A DNA stretch of 8,018 bases. It comes from Paracoccaceae bacterium (GTDB lineage Bacteria > Pseudomonadota > Alphaproteobacteria > Rhodobacterales > Rhodobacteraceae). The translations under genes and the position numbers were made by a program. The stretch lies in contig DAOUPC010000117.1 in assembly GCA_030626365.1 (NCBI GenBank), positions 1 through 8,018 of the forward strand, given 5' to 3'. Below, piece after piece: positions 1 to 6,046 of this stretch. Under the pieces are notes generated by a model, which saw only the letters and a program-made list of their open reading frames with translations, was not told the origin of the DNA and did not search any database. The stretch's first letter is position 1. Each line of letters starts with the position of its first letter.

Positions 1-197
1 GGAACCGCCAGCGCCAGCGCCCCGAATCCGGCAACCCCCGCCGCAATCAGCACCGCATCAGACAGCGCACAGGTCAGGCAGACCCAGAACAGGTGTTCCC
101 CCCGCACCCCCTGGCGCAACACAAAGGCATTCTGCGCCCCAATGGCCAGAATCAGGCTGAACCCAAGGGCAAAACCGGGCATGAATGTGGATGTCAT
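1..197 (-). CDS. argO: ArgO/LysE-family amino-acid exporter, N-terminal part
   Basis: This is the first 65 codons of an inner-membrane exporter of basic amino acids (LysE/ArgO family); the rest lies beyond the left edge of the window. The start is MTSTFMPGFALGFSLILAIG, followed by AQNAFVLRQGVRGEH. The G-x-S-L-I-x-A-I-G-A-Q-N-A-F-V-L-R-Q-G block is the family hallmark in the first transmembrane helix, and a second hydrophobic helix with SDAVLIAAGVAGFG follows. The ATG at 195-197 is preceded by a good ribosome-binding sequence (GGAAAGGTGATCT). In known systems ArgO exports arginine or lysine analogues and LysE exports lysine and arginine; expression is activated by a divergently encoded LysR-type regulator, exactly the arrangement here. 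The substrate is inferred from family and neighbour. RhtB-type homoserine or threonine exporters are related, but the ArgP-type neighbour favours ArgO/LysE. Confidence 0.93.
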   Translation of the reverse strand, partial: MTSTFMPGFALGFSLILAIGAQNAFVLRQGVRGEHLFWVCLTCALSDAVLIAAGVAGFGALALAV

Positions 198-287
198 AGA
201 TCACCTTTCCGCAAATGACAGGGTTTGACTAAGGCCCCGCCCCGGCGTAATCCAGTTAAATATGATAAGCTAAGGTAAGCGCATCTA
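198..287. promoter_or_regulatory. Divergent argO-argP control region
   Basis: These 90 bp separate two divergent start codons and must hold the promoters of both genes. The GC-rich middle (231-247) is followed by an AT-rich stretch (248-280). That stretch contains a good -10-like TATGAT at 261-266 for argP, without a convincing -35, and an imperfect repeat around ATAAGCTAAGGTAAGC. By analogy with characterised LysR-type pairs, ArgP/LysG binds here to activate the exporter when intracellular lysine or arginine is high. A TTGACT at 225-230 lies 17 bp before TAATCC, a weaker alternative promoter. The exact operator half-sites cannot be fixed from one sequence. Confidence 0.5.
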
Positions 288-1172
288 ATGCAATTCGAAA
301 CCCACCACCTGTCCGCCCTTGCCAGCGTCCTGCGCCGTGGCAGTTTTGAGGCAGCGGCCAGCGATCTTTCGGTCACGCCTTCGGCCATCTCGCAACGGAT
401 CAAGGCGCTTGAGGACCGGATCGGCACCTCACTGATCAATCGCGGTTCCCCCTGCACCGGCACAAAGGCCGGCCTGCGACTGGCCAAGCACGCCGAGGAT
501 ATCGGGTTGCTTGAGGGGCAGCTAAGCCGCGATCTGGCGCTTGGCAACAACAGCGGACCGACACGGTTGCGGATTGCGGTCAATGCCGACAGCCTGGCAA
601 CCTGGTTTGTCGCGGCAATGGCGATGGTCGAGGATGTGTTGTTCGATCTGGTGATCGACGATCAGGACCACAGCGCCGAGTGGTTAAAGCGGGGCGAGGT
701 CAGCGCCGCCATCACATCCCTTGGCAAACCGGTCACGGGATGTGACGCCATCCAACTGGGGTCATTGCATTATATCGCCACAGCCAGCCCCGATTTTATC
801 GCGCGCTGGTTTGGGGGCGGGGTCAACGCAACCGCCCTGCAAAGCGCGCCATGCCTGACGTTCAATGCCAAGGACGCGCTGCAAAGGGACTGGATCCGCG
901 AACACTTTGGCCAACGCCTGTCACCGCCCACCCATTTCCTGCCCTCGGCACAAGCATTTATCGAGGCGGCCCGCGCCGGGATGGGCTGGGGCATGAACCC
1001 CGAACCATTGGTGCGCGGACATATCCGAAATGGCCGTCTGGTGCCGTTACGGGCCAACGCCCCGCTTGCGGTGCCACTGACCTGGCAGGTCAGCCGGATC
1101 ATGGCCCCGGCCCTGGCACCGATCACCGATGCGGTGCGTAGGTCGGCGGCCAAGGTGTTGGTCGGCGGGTGA
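288..1172 (+). CDS. argP: LysR-type regulator, ArgP/LysG (IciA) type
   Basis: This 294-residue LysR-type transcriptional regulator has the usual family length. Residues 1-60 form the winged helix-turn-helix: GSFEAAASDLSVTPSAISQR is the recognition region, and the linker helix follows with IKALEDRIGTSLINRGSPC. The segment NRGSPCTGTKAGLRLAKHAE is typical of the ArgP/LysG branch rather than generic LysR proteins. The rest is the periplasmic-binding-protein-like effector domain. It lies divergent to an ArgO/LysE exporter, so its likely job is to sense lysine or arginine and switch on export. The ATG at 288 is preceded by AAGGTAAG about 11 bases upstream, and the N-terminus aligns with the family without extension. 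After its stop, 91 bp of intergenic DNA separate it from the convergent yebC stop; that gap contains one copy of the 23-bp repeat described separately. Confidence 0.95.
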   Translation: MQFETHHLSALASVLRRGSFEAAASDLSVTPSAISQRIKALEDRIGTSLINRGSPCTGTKAGLRLAKHAEDIGLLEGQLSRDLALGNNSGPTRLRIAVNADSLATWFVAAMAMVEDVLFDLVIDDQDHSAEWLKRGEVSAAITSLGKPVTGCDAIQLGSLHYIATASPDFIARWFGGGVNATALQSAPCLTFNAKDALQRDWIREHFGQRLSPPTHFLPSAQAFIEAARAGMGWGMNPEPLVRGHIRNGRLVPLRANAPLAVPLTWQVSRIMAPALAPITDAVRRSAAKVLVGG

Positions 1173-1196
1173 ACGCAACGGCCAACCGGGCAGACC

Positions 1197-1233
1197 CCCA
1201 CATTACGGCATTTCTTCAGATCACGTGGGTTTT
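1197..1233 (+). terminator. Possible weak terminator downstream of argP
   Basis: CCCAC (1197-1201) can pair with GTGGG (1225-1229), and TTTT (1230-1233) follows directly. This has the form of a rho-independent terminator for argP, but the stem is only 5 bp and the loop is 23 nt. The loop and 3' arm contain the 23-bp dispersed repeat. The same hairpin could not work leftward for yebC, because no T-run follows on that strand. Confidence 0.3.
1207..1229 (+). repeat. Dispersed 23-bp repeat, copy 1
   Basis: The sequence starts GGCATTTCTTCA and ends CACGTGGG. It matches copy 3 at 20 of 23 positions, and 17 positions are identical in all three copies. It begins 34 nt after the argP stop, in the sense direction of argP, and also ends 34 nt from the yebC stop. 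The upstream block CAGACCCCCAC (1191-1201) is also shared with copy 3, with one difference. It is not a known insertion sequence or palindrome family that I recognise. Confidence 0.6.
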
Positions 1234-1263
1234 CAGGGCCTCGATCAAGGCGGACTTACCACC

Positions 1264-2004
1264 TTACAACTGCGACATCACTTCGTCCGAAGCCTCAAAG
1301 TTGCTGGTCACGCGCTGAACATCATCGTCGTCCTCAAGCGCATCGATCAGCTTCATCAGCTTTTCCATGCCCACAAGGTCCATTTCGGTTGAGATGGTCG
1401 GACGCCAGACCAGTTTGGTGCTTTCGCTTTCGCCCAGATCCGCCTCAAGCGCATTGGAAACCTCGTTCAGGTCCGTATCGGCGCACCAGATCACATGCCC
1501 TTCCTCGGAACTTTCGACATCCTCGGCGCCGGCCTCGATTGCGGCATCCATCACCGTGTCTGCATCCCCGGCCCCAACCGGATAGCTGACCGATCCCTTG
1601 CGCTCGAACATAAAGGCGACGCTGCCGGTTTCGCCCAGATTTCCGCCGTTCTTGGAAAAGGTGGAGCGCACGGTTGACGCGGTGCGATTGCGGTTGTCGG
1701 TCATTGCCTCGACAATCACCGCCACGCCGTTCGGGCCATAGCCCTCATAGCGGATTTCCTCGTAATCGTCGCCCTCGCCCACCTGGCTTTTCTTGATGGC
1801 GCGGTCGATCACGTCCTTGGGCAACGACTGGCTTTTGCCTTCTTTGACCGCCATGCGCAGGCGCGGGTTCTTGTCGGGGTCAGGGTCGCCCATCTTGGCG
1901 GCGACGGTGATTTCCTTGGCCAATTTCGAAAATAGCTTGGAGCGCACAGCGTCCTGGCGCCCTTTTCGGTGCTGAATATTCGCCCATTTTGAATGGCCTG
2001 CCAT
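1264..2004 (-). CDS. yebC: YebC/TACO1-family protein
   Basis: This 246-residue protein of the YebC/PmpR family (TACO1 in mitochondria) is full length. The N-terminus MAGHSKWANIQHRKGRQD is the near-invariant family signature. Further conserved blocks include the DVIDRAIKK helix, YEGYGPNGVAVIVE, TDNRNRTA, FSKNGGNLGE and GSVAFMFERKG. Some members were described as DNA-binding regulators; more recent work on the family points to a ribosome-associated role that eases translation of difficult sequences such as proline runs. The protein is cytosolic. I chose the ATG at 2002-2004 because it gives the canonical N-terminus and has AGGGA eight bases upstream; a 22-codon upstream extension is not supported. 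The gene stands alone, convergent with argP and divergent from the permease at 2127. Its frame stays open for 15 codons after the TAA, noted under findings. Confidence 0.97.
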   Translation of the reverse strand: MAGHSKWANIQHRKGRQDAVRSKLFSKLAKEITVAAKMGDPDPDKNPRLRMAVKEGKSQSLPKDVIDRAIKKSQVGEGDDYEEIRYEGYGPNGVAVIVEAMTDNRNRTASTVRSTFSKNGGNLGETGSVAFMFERKGSVSYPVGAGDADTVMDAAIEAGAEDVESSEEGHVIWCADTDLNEVSNALEADLGESESTKLVWRPTISTEMDLVGMEKLMKLIDALEDDDDVQRVTSNFEASDEVMSQL

Positions 2005-2040
2005 TGTGCAATCCCTGCTGGTTATCTGGTGACTGGCGCC

Positions 2041-2070
2041 CATATAGACCGGCACACGGCAGGTGTTCAA
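2041..2070 (-). promoter_or_regulatory. Probable yebC promoter
   Basis: On the minus strand, TTGAAC (2065-2070) and TATATG (2041-2046) are separated by 18 bp, a reasonable sigma-70-type promoter. Transcription would begin near 2034, leaving a leader of about 30 nt before the yebC ATG, which includes its AGGGA ribosome-binding site. This was found by inspection only. Confidence 0.45.
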
Positions 2071-2092
2071 GCCGCACCATGCCGATCAGCGG

Positions 2093-2120
2093 TTGCCGGG
2101 ACCGTCCACTTGGGTAAACT
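2093..2120 (+). promoter_or_regulatory. Probable promoter of the permease at 2127, giving a leaderless mRNA
   Basis: TTGCCG (2093-2098) and TAAACT (2115-2120) are 16 bp apart. With standard spacing, +1 falls on the A of the ATG at 2127. No Shine-Dalgarno sequence is visible in the 20 bases before this ATG, which fits a leaderless message. Confidence 0.4.
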
Positions 2121-2126
2121 GCGCCA

Positions 2127-3905
2127 ATGACACAAGATCAAATCATCCTGTTTTCCCTGTTCGGCGCGGTTTTCGGACTGCTTTTGTGGGGCCGTTTCCG
2201 ATACGATCTGGTGGCGTTCTCGGCGCTTTTGACCGGCGTGGTTCTGGGGGTTGTGCCCACCAAGGACGCATTTTCCGGGTTTGGCCACCCCGCAACACTG
2301 GTGGTGGCGCTGGTGCTGATCGTGTCCGCCGGGCTGGTGCGTTCGGGGGCGGTGTTCCTGATTACCCGCACGCTGGTCAATTCGGCGCGGGGGCTGGGCG
2401 GACATATTGCCCTGATGGGGGGCATTGGCGCGCTGTTGTCGGCATTCATGAACAACGTGGCCGCCCTTGCCCTGTTGATGCCGGTGGATATTCAGACCGC
2501 ACGCAAGGCGGGGCGCGCGCCCGGTCTGTCGCTGATGCCGCTTAGTTTCGCGACAATCCTTGGCGGCATGGCCACACTGATCGGCACGCCGCCCAATATC
2601 ATCATCGCCTCGTTCCGCGCCGAGGCCCTGGGAGAGCCGTTTGGCATGTTCGATTTTGCCCCGGTGGGCGGGATTGCGGCGATTGCCGGGCTGATATTCG
2701 TGGCGCTGTTTGGCTGGCGGCTGATCCCCAACCGGGGGGATTCTGCGCAAGGTGTGGATGCGCTGGCCGAATATATTGCCGAACTGACCGTGCCCGAGGA
2801 ATCAAAACAGATTGGCAAACGTCTGGGCGAGTTGGACGAAACGGCGGAAAAGACCGATGTGGCAATCCTTGGCCTGATCCGCGACGGCAAGCGCCGTTAT
2901 GGGCGCGCACGCAGCACAATCGTGCAAGCCGGTGACACGCTGGTGCTTGAGGCCGGGCCAGAGGCGCTGGATGAATTTCGCGCCGCATTGTCACTGGATT
3001 TCTCGGATGCGCGACGTCAGGAACACCTGACCGCCGCCGGCGAGGGGCTGGAAGTGATCGAGGTCGTCGTGCCCGAGACCGCCCGCATTGCCGGCAAGAC
3101 GGCGCAGGCGCTGGGGCTGGCGTGGCGTCAAAGCACGGTCCTGATGGGCCTCTCACGCGAGGGGCGCCCCATCACCACCCATGTGCGCCAGACCGAGGTG
3201 CGCGCCGGTGATATCCTGCTGCTGCTGTGCCCGGTGGGGCACGGGCCGGACGTGATTGAATGGCTGGGCTGTCTGCCGCTGGCCGAACGTGGCCTGAACG
3301 TCACGGCCAACGAAAAGGTCTGGCTGGCGATTGGCCTGTTTGGCGGTGCGGTGGCGGCGGCCAGTTTCGGGCTGATATACCTGCCCGTGGCGCTGGGGCT
3401 GGTGGTGGTGGCCTATGTGCTGACCAAAATCCTGCCGGTGGCTGAAATTTATGACCACGTGGAATGGCCGGTGATCGTGTTGCTGGGGTCGATGATCCCG
3501 CTGGGGGCCGCGTTAGAGACCTCGGGCGGGACCGAATTGATTTCAGGGGCACTGATCAGCCTGACCCGCGGGTTGCCGGCATGGGCCATCCTGACCGTGC
3601 TGATGGTGGTCACCATGACCCTGTCGGATGTGCTGAACAACACCGCCACCACCATTGTCGCGGCCCCGGTCGCCATCCAGATGGCCAATGCCCTAAAGGT
3701 ATCGCCCGACCCGTTCCTGATGGCCGTGGCGGTGGCGGCATCGGCCGCGTTCCTGACCCCGATCGGGCATAAGAACAACACGCTTATTCTGGGGCCGGGG
3801 GGCTATCAGTTTGGTGATTACTGGCGCATTGGCCTGCCGCTTGAGGTGCTGGTGATCGCCGTGTCCATCCCGGCGATCCTTGTGTTCTGGCCGATGGCTG
3901 GATAG
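2127..3905 (+). CDS. SLC13-type permease with two TrkA-C domains (paralogue 1)
   Basis: This 592-residue inner-membrane transporter belongs to the divalent anion/Na+ symporter superfamily (SLC13/CitT/ArsB-like). The N-terminal membrane half (about 1-200) carries the hairpin SAFMNNVAALALLMPV (105-120) and LIGTPPNIII (151-160). Two cytoplasmic RCK_C/TrkA-C domains follow (about 215-290 and 300-385; each ends in the typical AGDTLVLEAG or AGDILLLLCP). The C-terminal membrane half (about 395-590) carries SDVLNNTATTIVAAPV (500-515), TPIGHKNN (544-551) and GPGGYQFGDYWRIG. Family members move sulfate, phosphate or dicarboxylates with Na+, and TrkA-C inserts usually regulate by ligand binding. The canonical SNT/SNN tripeptides are NNV and NNT here, so the substrate or coupling ion may differ from typical members. 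The gene stands alone, with its own promoter. The N-terminus MTQDQIILFSLFGAVFG supports the ATG start despite the missing Shine-Dalgarno. The substrate is unknown. Confidence 0.9.
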   Translation: MTQDQIILFSLFGAVFGLLLWGRFRYDLVAFSALLTGVVLGVVPTKDAFSGFGHPATLVVALVLIVSAGLVRSGAVFLITRTLVNSARGLGGHIALMGGIGALLSAFMNNVAALALLMPVDIQTARKAGRAPGLSLMPLSFATILGGMATLIGTPPNIIIASFRAEALGEPFGMFDFAPVGGIAAIAGLIFVALFGWRLIPNRGDSAQGVDALAEYIAELTVPEESKQIGKRLGELDETAEKTDVAILGLIRDGKRRYGRARSTIVQAGDTLVLEAGPEALDEFRAALSLDFSDARRQEHLTAAGEGLEVIEVVVPETARIAGKTAQALGLAWRQSTVLMGLSREGRPITTHVRQTEVRAGDILLLLCPVGHGPDVIEWLGCLPLAERGLNVTANEKVWLAIGLFGGAVAAASFGLIYLPVALGLVVVAYVLTKILPVAEIYDHVEWPVIVLLGSMIPLGAALETSGGTELISGALISLTRGLPAWAILTVLMVVTMTLSDVLNNTATTIVAAPVAIQMANALKVSPDPFLMAVAVAASAAFLTPIGHKNNTLILGPGGYQFGDYWRIGLPLEVLVIAVSIPAILVFWPMAG

Positions 3906-3921
3906 GCGGCACTTTGGCTGA

Positions 3922-3954
3922 CCGGGCACATATGCTGGCCGATACATGGCCCGG
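3922..3954 (+). other. Hairpin after the first SLC13 gene
   Basis: CCGGGC (3922-3927) pairs with GCCCGG (3949-3954), extended by CAT/ATG across a one-base bulge, 16 nt past the permease stop. No T-run follows directly (ATATTTTTTA comes about 15 nt later), so it is not a classical rho-independent terminator. It might stabilise the mRNA 3' end or help termination. Apart from this and the tRNA promoter, I see nothing else in 3906-4043. Confidence 0.3.
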
Positions 3955-3996
3955 CACATGCCCTTACATATTTTTTACAAACAGGGCCATTTTCCT

Positions 3997-4024
3997 CTTG
4001 CGGGTTCGGCCAGTTGTTTATATC
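3997..4024 (+). promoter_or_regulatory. Probable tRNA-Gly promoter
   Basis: CTTGCG (3997-4002), resembling the alphaproteobacterial CTTG-type -35, is followed after 16 bp by TATATC (4019-4024). Transcription would start near 4031, about 13 nt before the mature tRNA. It is a visual match only, but the tRNA is not obviously part of the permease transcript. Confidence 0.4.
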
Positions 4025-4043
4025 TGACGCCTCACCCAAGGAA

Positions 4044-4118
4044 GCGGGCGTAGCTCAGGGGTAGAGCATAACCTTGCCAAGGTTAGGGTCGAGAGTTCGA
4101 ATCTCTTCGCCCGCTCCA
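4044..4118 (+). tRNA. tRNA-Gly (anticodon GCC)
   Basis: A complete cloverleaf is visible. The acceptor stem GCGGGCG (4044-4050) pairs with CGCCCGC (4108-4114). The D arm contains AGCTCAGGGGTAGAGC. The anticodon stem TAACC/GGTTA closes the loop TTGCCAA, with anticodon GCC at 4076-4078, and the T arm contains GAGAGTTCGAATCTC. The discriminator is T4115 (U73, normal for bacterial tRNA-Gly) and CCA is encoded at 4116-4118. It decodes GGC and GGU. No integrase gene or attachment-site duplication is seen beside it. Confidence 0.97.
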
Positions 4119-4159
4119 ATTAAAAAAGGTCTCTGAGAAATCAGAGACCTTTTTTAATT
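4118..4159. terminator. Bidirectional rho-independent terminator
   Basis: A perfect 19-bp inverted repeat (4118-4136 with 4141-4159) closes a GAAA tetraloop on the plus strand. The core is AAAAAAGGTCTCTGA / TCAGAGACCTTTTTT. Both strands therefore show a stem followed by a six-T tract, so it can stop tRNA-Gly transcription rightward and the ymdB-EamA-SLC13 transcript leftward. The first base of the hairpin is the A of the tRNA's encoded CCA, so terminator and tRNA 3' end abut exactly. Confidence 0.93.
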
Positions 4160-4188
4160 TTGGGCTTGGGTTCGTATGGTCAGGATAG

Positions 4189-4211
4189 CCCATCTGGCTT
4201 GAAAAAATGCC
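4189..4211 (-). repeat. Dispersed 23-bp repeat, copy 2
   Basis: Read on the minus strand it starts GGCATTTTTTCA and ends CAGATGGG. It matches copy 3 at 20 of 23 positions. It begins 33 nt after the stop of the leftward SLC13 gene, in that gene's sense direction, before the bidirectional terminator. Upstream CCAT (4218-4221 complement) can pair with its ATGG end, the stem position also seen in copy 1 but with different base pairs. Confidence 0.6.
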
Positions 4212-4217
4212 CGGAAC

Positions 4218-4240
4218 ATGGCGGCGTTCAGCCCCGCCGT
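4218..4240 (-). other. GC-rich hairpin in the 3' flank of the second SLC13 gene
   Basis: ATGGCGG (4218-4224) and CCGCCGT (4234-4240) can form a stem of about 7 bp including one G-T pair, immediately after the leftward permease stop. It has no adjacent T-run. Copy 2 of the repeat follows it on the minus strand, and part of this stem competes with the CCAT/ATGG pairing of that copy. Confidence 0.35.
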
Positions 4241-4244
4241 GGCG

Positions 4245-6023
4245 CTATAGCGGCCAGATGAACGGGATCAGTACCGACGCCAGTATGCCCACACTCAGGT
4301 TAAGCGGGATGCCAACCCGCATGAAATCGGTGAACCGATAGCCCCCCGGCCCATAGACCAGCATATTGGTCTGATAACCGATCGGCGTCGCAAACGAGGC
4401 CGAAGCCGCCACCATCACCGCCACCACCAACGGGCGCGGGTCGATTCCCATCGCCTGGGCCAGACCGATGGCAATTGGTGTGACCACCACGGCAACGGCA
4501 TTGTTGGACACCAGTTCGGTCAGCACCGAAGTCAGCAGGTAAATCGCCCAGATCACCAGAAACGGCGGTAACATCCCCAGTCCCGGCGCGATGGCATCGA
4601 CAATCAGGCGCACCGCCCCCGAAGACTCTAGCGCCGCACCGATTGCCAGCATCGAAAAGATCAGCGCCAGCAGGCGGCCATCAACAAAGGAAAATGCCTC
4701 GTCCGCGTCAATGCAGCGGGTGATCAGCACCACCGCCACCGCCAGAATCGACAAAAACAGGATCGGGGCCACACCAAGGGCGGCCAGCGCCACAATTCCG
4801 AAAAGCGCCGCAATGACGATTGGCGCGTGCCCACGCCGAAATGCCCGCACCGAGGGGCGCGAAACATCGACCATTTCCATATCCGTCGCCAGCCGCTGAA
4901 TATCGCCCGGTGCGCCCTCAAGCAGCAGGGTATCGCCAATCCGCACAACCAGATCGTCCAGTTGACGGCCAATGTTCTGGTTGCGCCGATGCACCGCCAA
5001 AACATAAACGCCATAGCGCCGCCGAAGGCGCAGCGCCCCAAGGCTGCGGCCAACCATCTTGCAACCCGGCGTGATCAGAACCTCGACCGTCGCGGTTTCC
5101 ACCGCCGAGACCTGATCCACCCGTTTCAGTTCCTTGTTGCGTTGCAGGCTAAGAAGTTCGGTCATGCGCGTGCGCAGCACCACCCGGTCGCCAACCTGCA
5201 ACTGAACCCCCTTCAGGGCACGCCGCAGCGACAGATCACCCCGGATCACGTCAATCAGGCGCACACCTTCACGTTTGAACAGCTGCACACCCAGAACCTC
5301 GCGGCCAATCAGGTTGCTGTCGGGGGGGATCACCGCCTCGGTAAAGAATTTCATCTTTGATTTGTCGGACAAAAGCGTCGCCATGCTGTCGCGGTCCGGC
5401 AGCAGGCGTGGCGCGATGAACCGCAAATAGATCATACCCCAGGCGACAATCGCCAGGCCCAGTGGCGTGACCTCGAATATGGTGAACGCGGCCAGGCCCT
5501 GTGCGCGTGCCACCCCATCAACCAACAGGTTGGTCGAGGTGCCGATCAGGGTCAGCGTGCCGCCCATGATTGCGGCATAAGACAACGGAATCAACATCTT
5601 GCTGGCGGTTATGTTCAGGGTGCGCGCCAGTTGGATAAACACCGGGATCATCACCACCACCACCGGCGTATTCGACACCACAGCCGAGGCCAGCACCACA
5701 AACCCCATCAGCAACGCAATGGCGATCCGTGGGTTCACCGCCGCCTGTTTCTGCGCCAGAGAGGTAAACGCATCCAGCGCGCCGGTGCGCACCAATGCGC
5801 CCATGATGATGAACATCGCCGCAATGGTCCACGGCGCAGGGTTGGCCAGCACCGGCAAGGCGGCCTCGTATGGCAGAACCCCGCTGGCCAGCATCACCGC
5901 GACACCGGTGATGGCGACAACTTCGGTCGGAAATGTCTCGCGCAGGAACAGGACGAACATTGCCGCGACAATGAACAGCGTCAGCAGGGCACTACCGGTG
6001 TCGGAAAGCTGGAACAAATGCAT
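4245..6023 (-). CDS. SLC13-type permease with two TrkA-C domains (paralogue 2)
   Basis: This 592-residue inner-membrane transporter is homologous along its whole length to the permease at 2127-3905 and identical in length. The N-terminal membrane half carries SAVVSNTPVVVVMIPV (SNT at 117-119) and LIGTSTNLLV. Two RCK_C/TrkA-C domains lie at about 215-295 and 305-385 (QVGDRVVLRT, RIGDTLLLEG). The C-terminal half carries TELVSNNAVAVVVTPI (SNN at 506-508), TPIGYQTNMLVYGPGG and FTDFMRVGIPLN. Unlike its paralogue it keeps the canonical serine-asparagine tripeptides that build Na+/substrate sites in this superfamily, so Na+-coupled uptake of sulfate or a dicarboxylate is plausible; the substrate itself is not readable. 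I chose the ATG at 6021-6023. An upstream extension to 6470 is open but runs entirely inside the exporter gene in another frame. The Shine-Dalgarno is weak (AAAGA). It lies 23 bp after the EamA gene, so probably the last gene of the operon. Confidence 0.92.
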   Translation of the reverse strand: MHLFQLSDTGSALLTLFIVAAMFVLFLRETFPTEVVAITGVAVMLASGVLPYEAALPVLANPAPWTIAAMFIIMGALVRTGALDAFTSLAQKQAAVNPRIAIALLMGFVVLASAVVSNTPVVVVMIPVFIQLARTLNITASKMLIPLSYAAIMGGTLTLIGTSTNLLVDGVARAQGLAAFTIFEVTPLGLAIVAWGMIYLRFIAPRLLPDRDSMATLLSDKSKMKFFTEAVIPPDSNLIGREVLGVQLFKREGVRLIDVIRGDLSLRRALKGVQLQVGDRVVLRTRMTELLSLQRNKELKRVDQVSAVETATVEVLITPGCKMVGRSLGALRLRRRYGVYVLAVHRRNQNIGRQLDDLVVRIGDTLLLEGAPGDIQRLATDMEMVDVSRPSVRAFRRGHAPIVIAALFGIVALAALGVAPILFLSILAVAVVLITRCIDADEAFSFVDGRLLALIFSMLAIGAALESSGAVRLIVDAIAPGLGMLPPFLVIWAIYLLTSVLTELVSNNAVAVVVTPIAIGLAQAMGIDPRPLVVAVMVAASASFATPIGYQTNMLVYGPGGYRFTDFMRVGIPLNLSVGILASVLIPFIWPL

Positions 6024-6046
6024 GATCTTGTCTTTGATAATACTCG

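Noticed and set aside
2005..2070. A 22-codon N-terminal extension of YebC
   Set aside because: MAGHSKW is the canonical family start, has its own AGGGA site, and the extension overlaps the probable promoter.
3155..3781. Long antisense frames within the first SLC13 gene and similar ones elsewhere
   Set aside because: They are typical shadow frames of GC-rich coding DNA, with no recognisable domain and no ribosome-binding site.
3905..4043. A further copy of the 23-bp repeat after the first SLC13 gene
   Set aside because: I looked for the GGCATTT and TGGG ends here and found only scattered partial matches, such as GGCCATTTTCC, that do not align over the full length.
4044..4118. tRNA-Gly as an integration site for a mobile island
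   Set aside because: No integrase and no duplicated tRNA 3' end is seen; both flanks hold ordinary chromosomal genes and a tight terminator.
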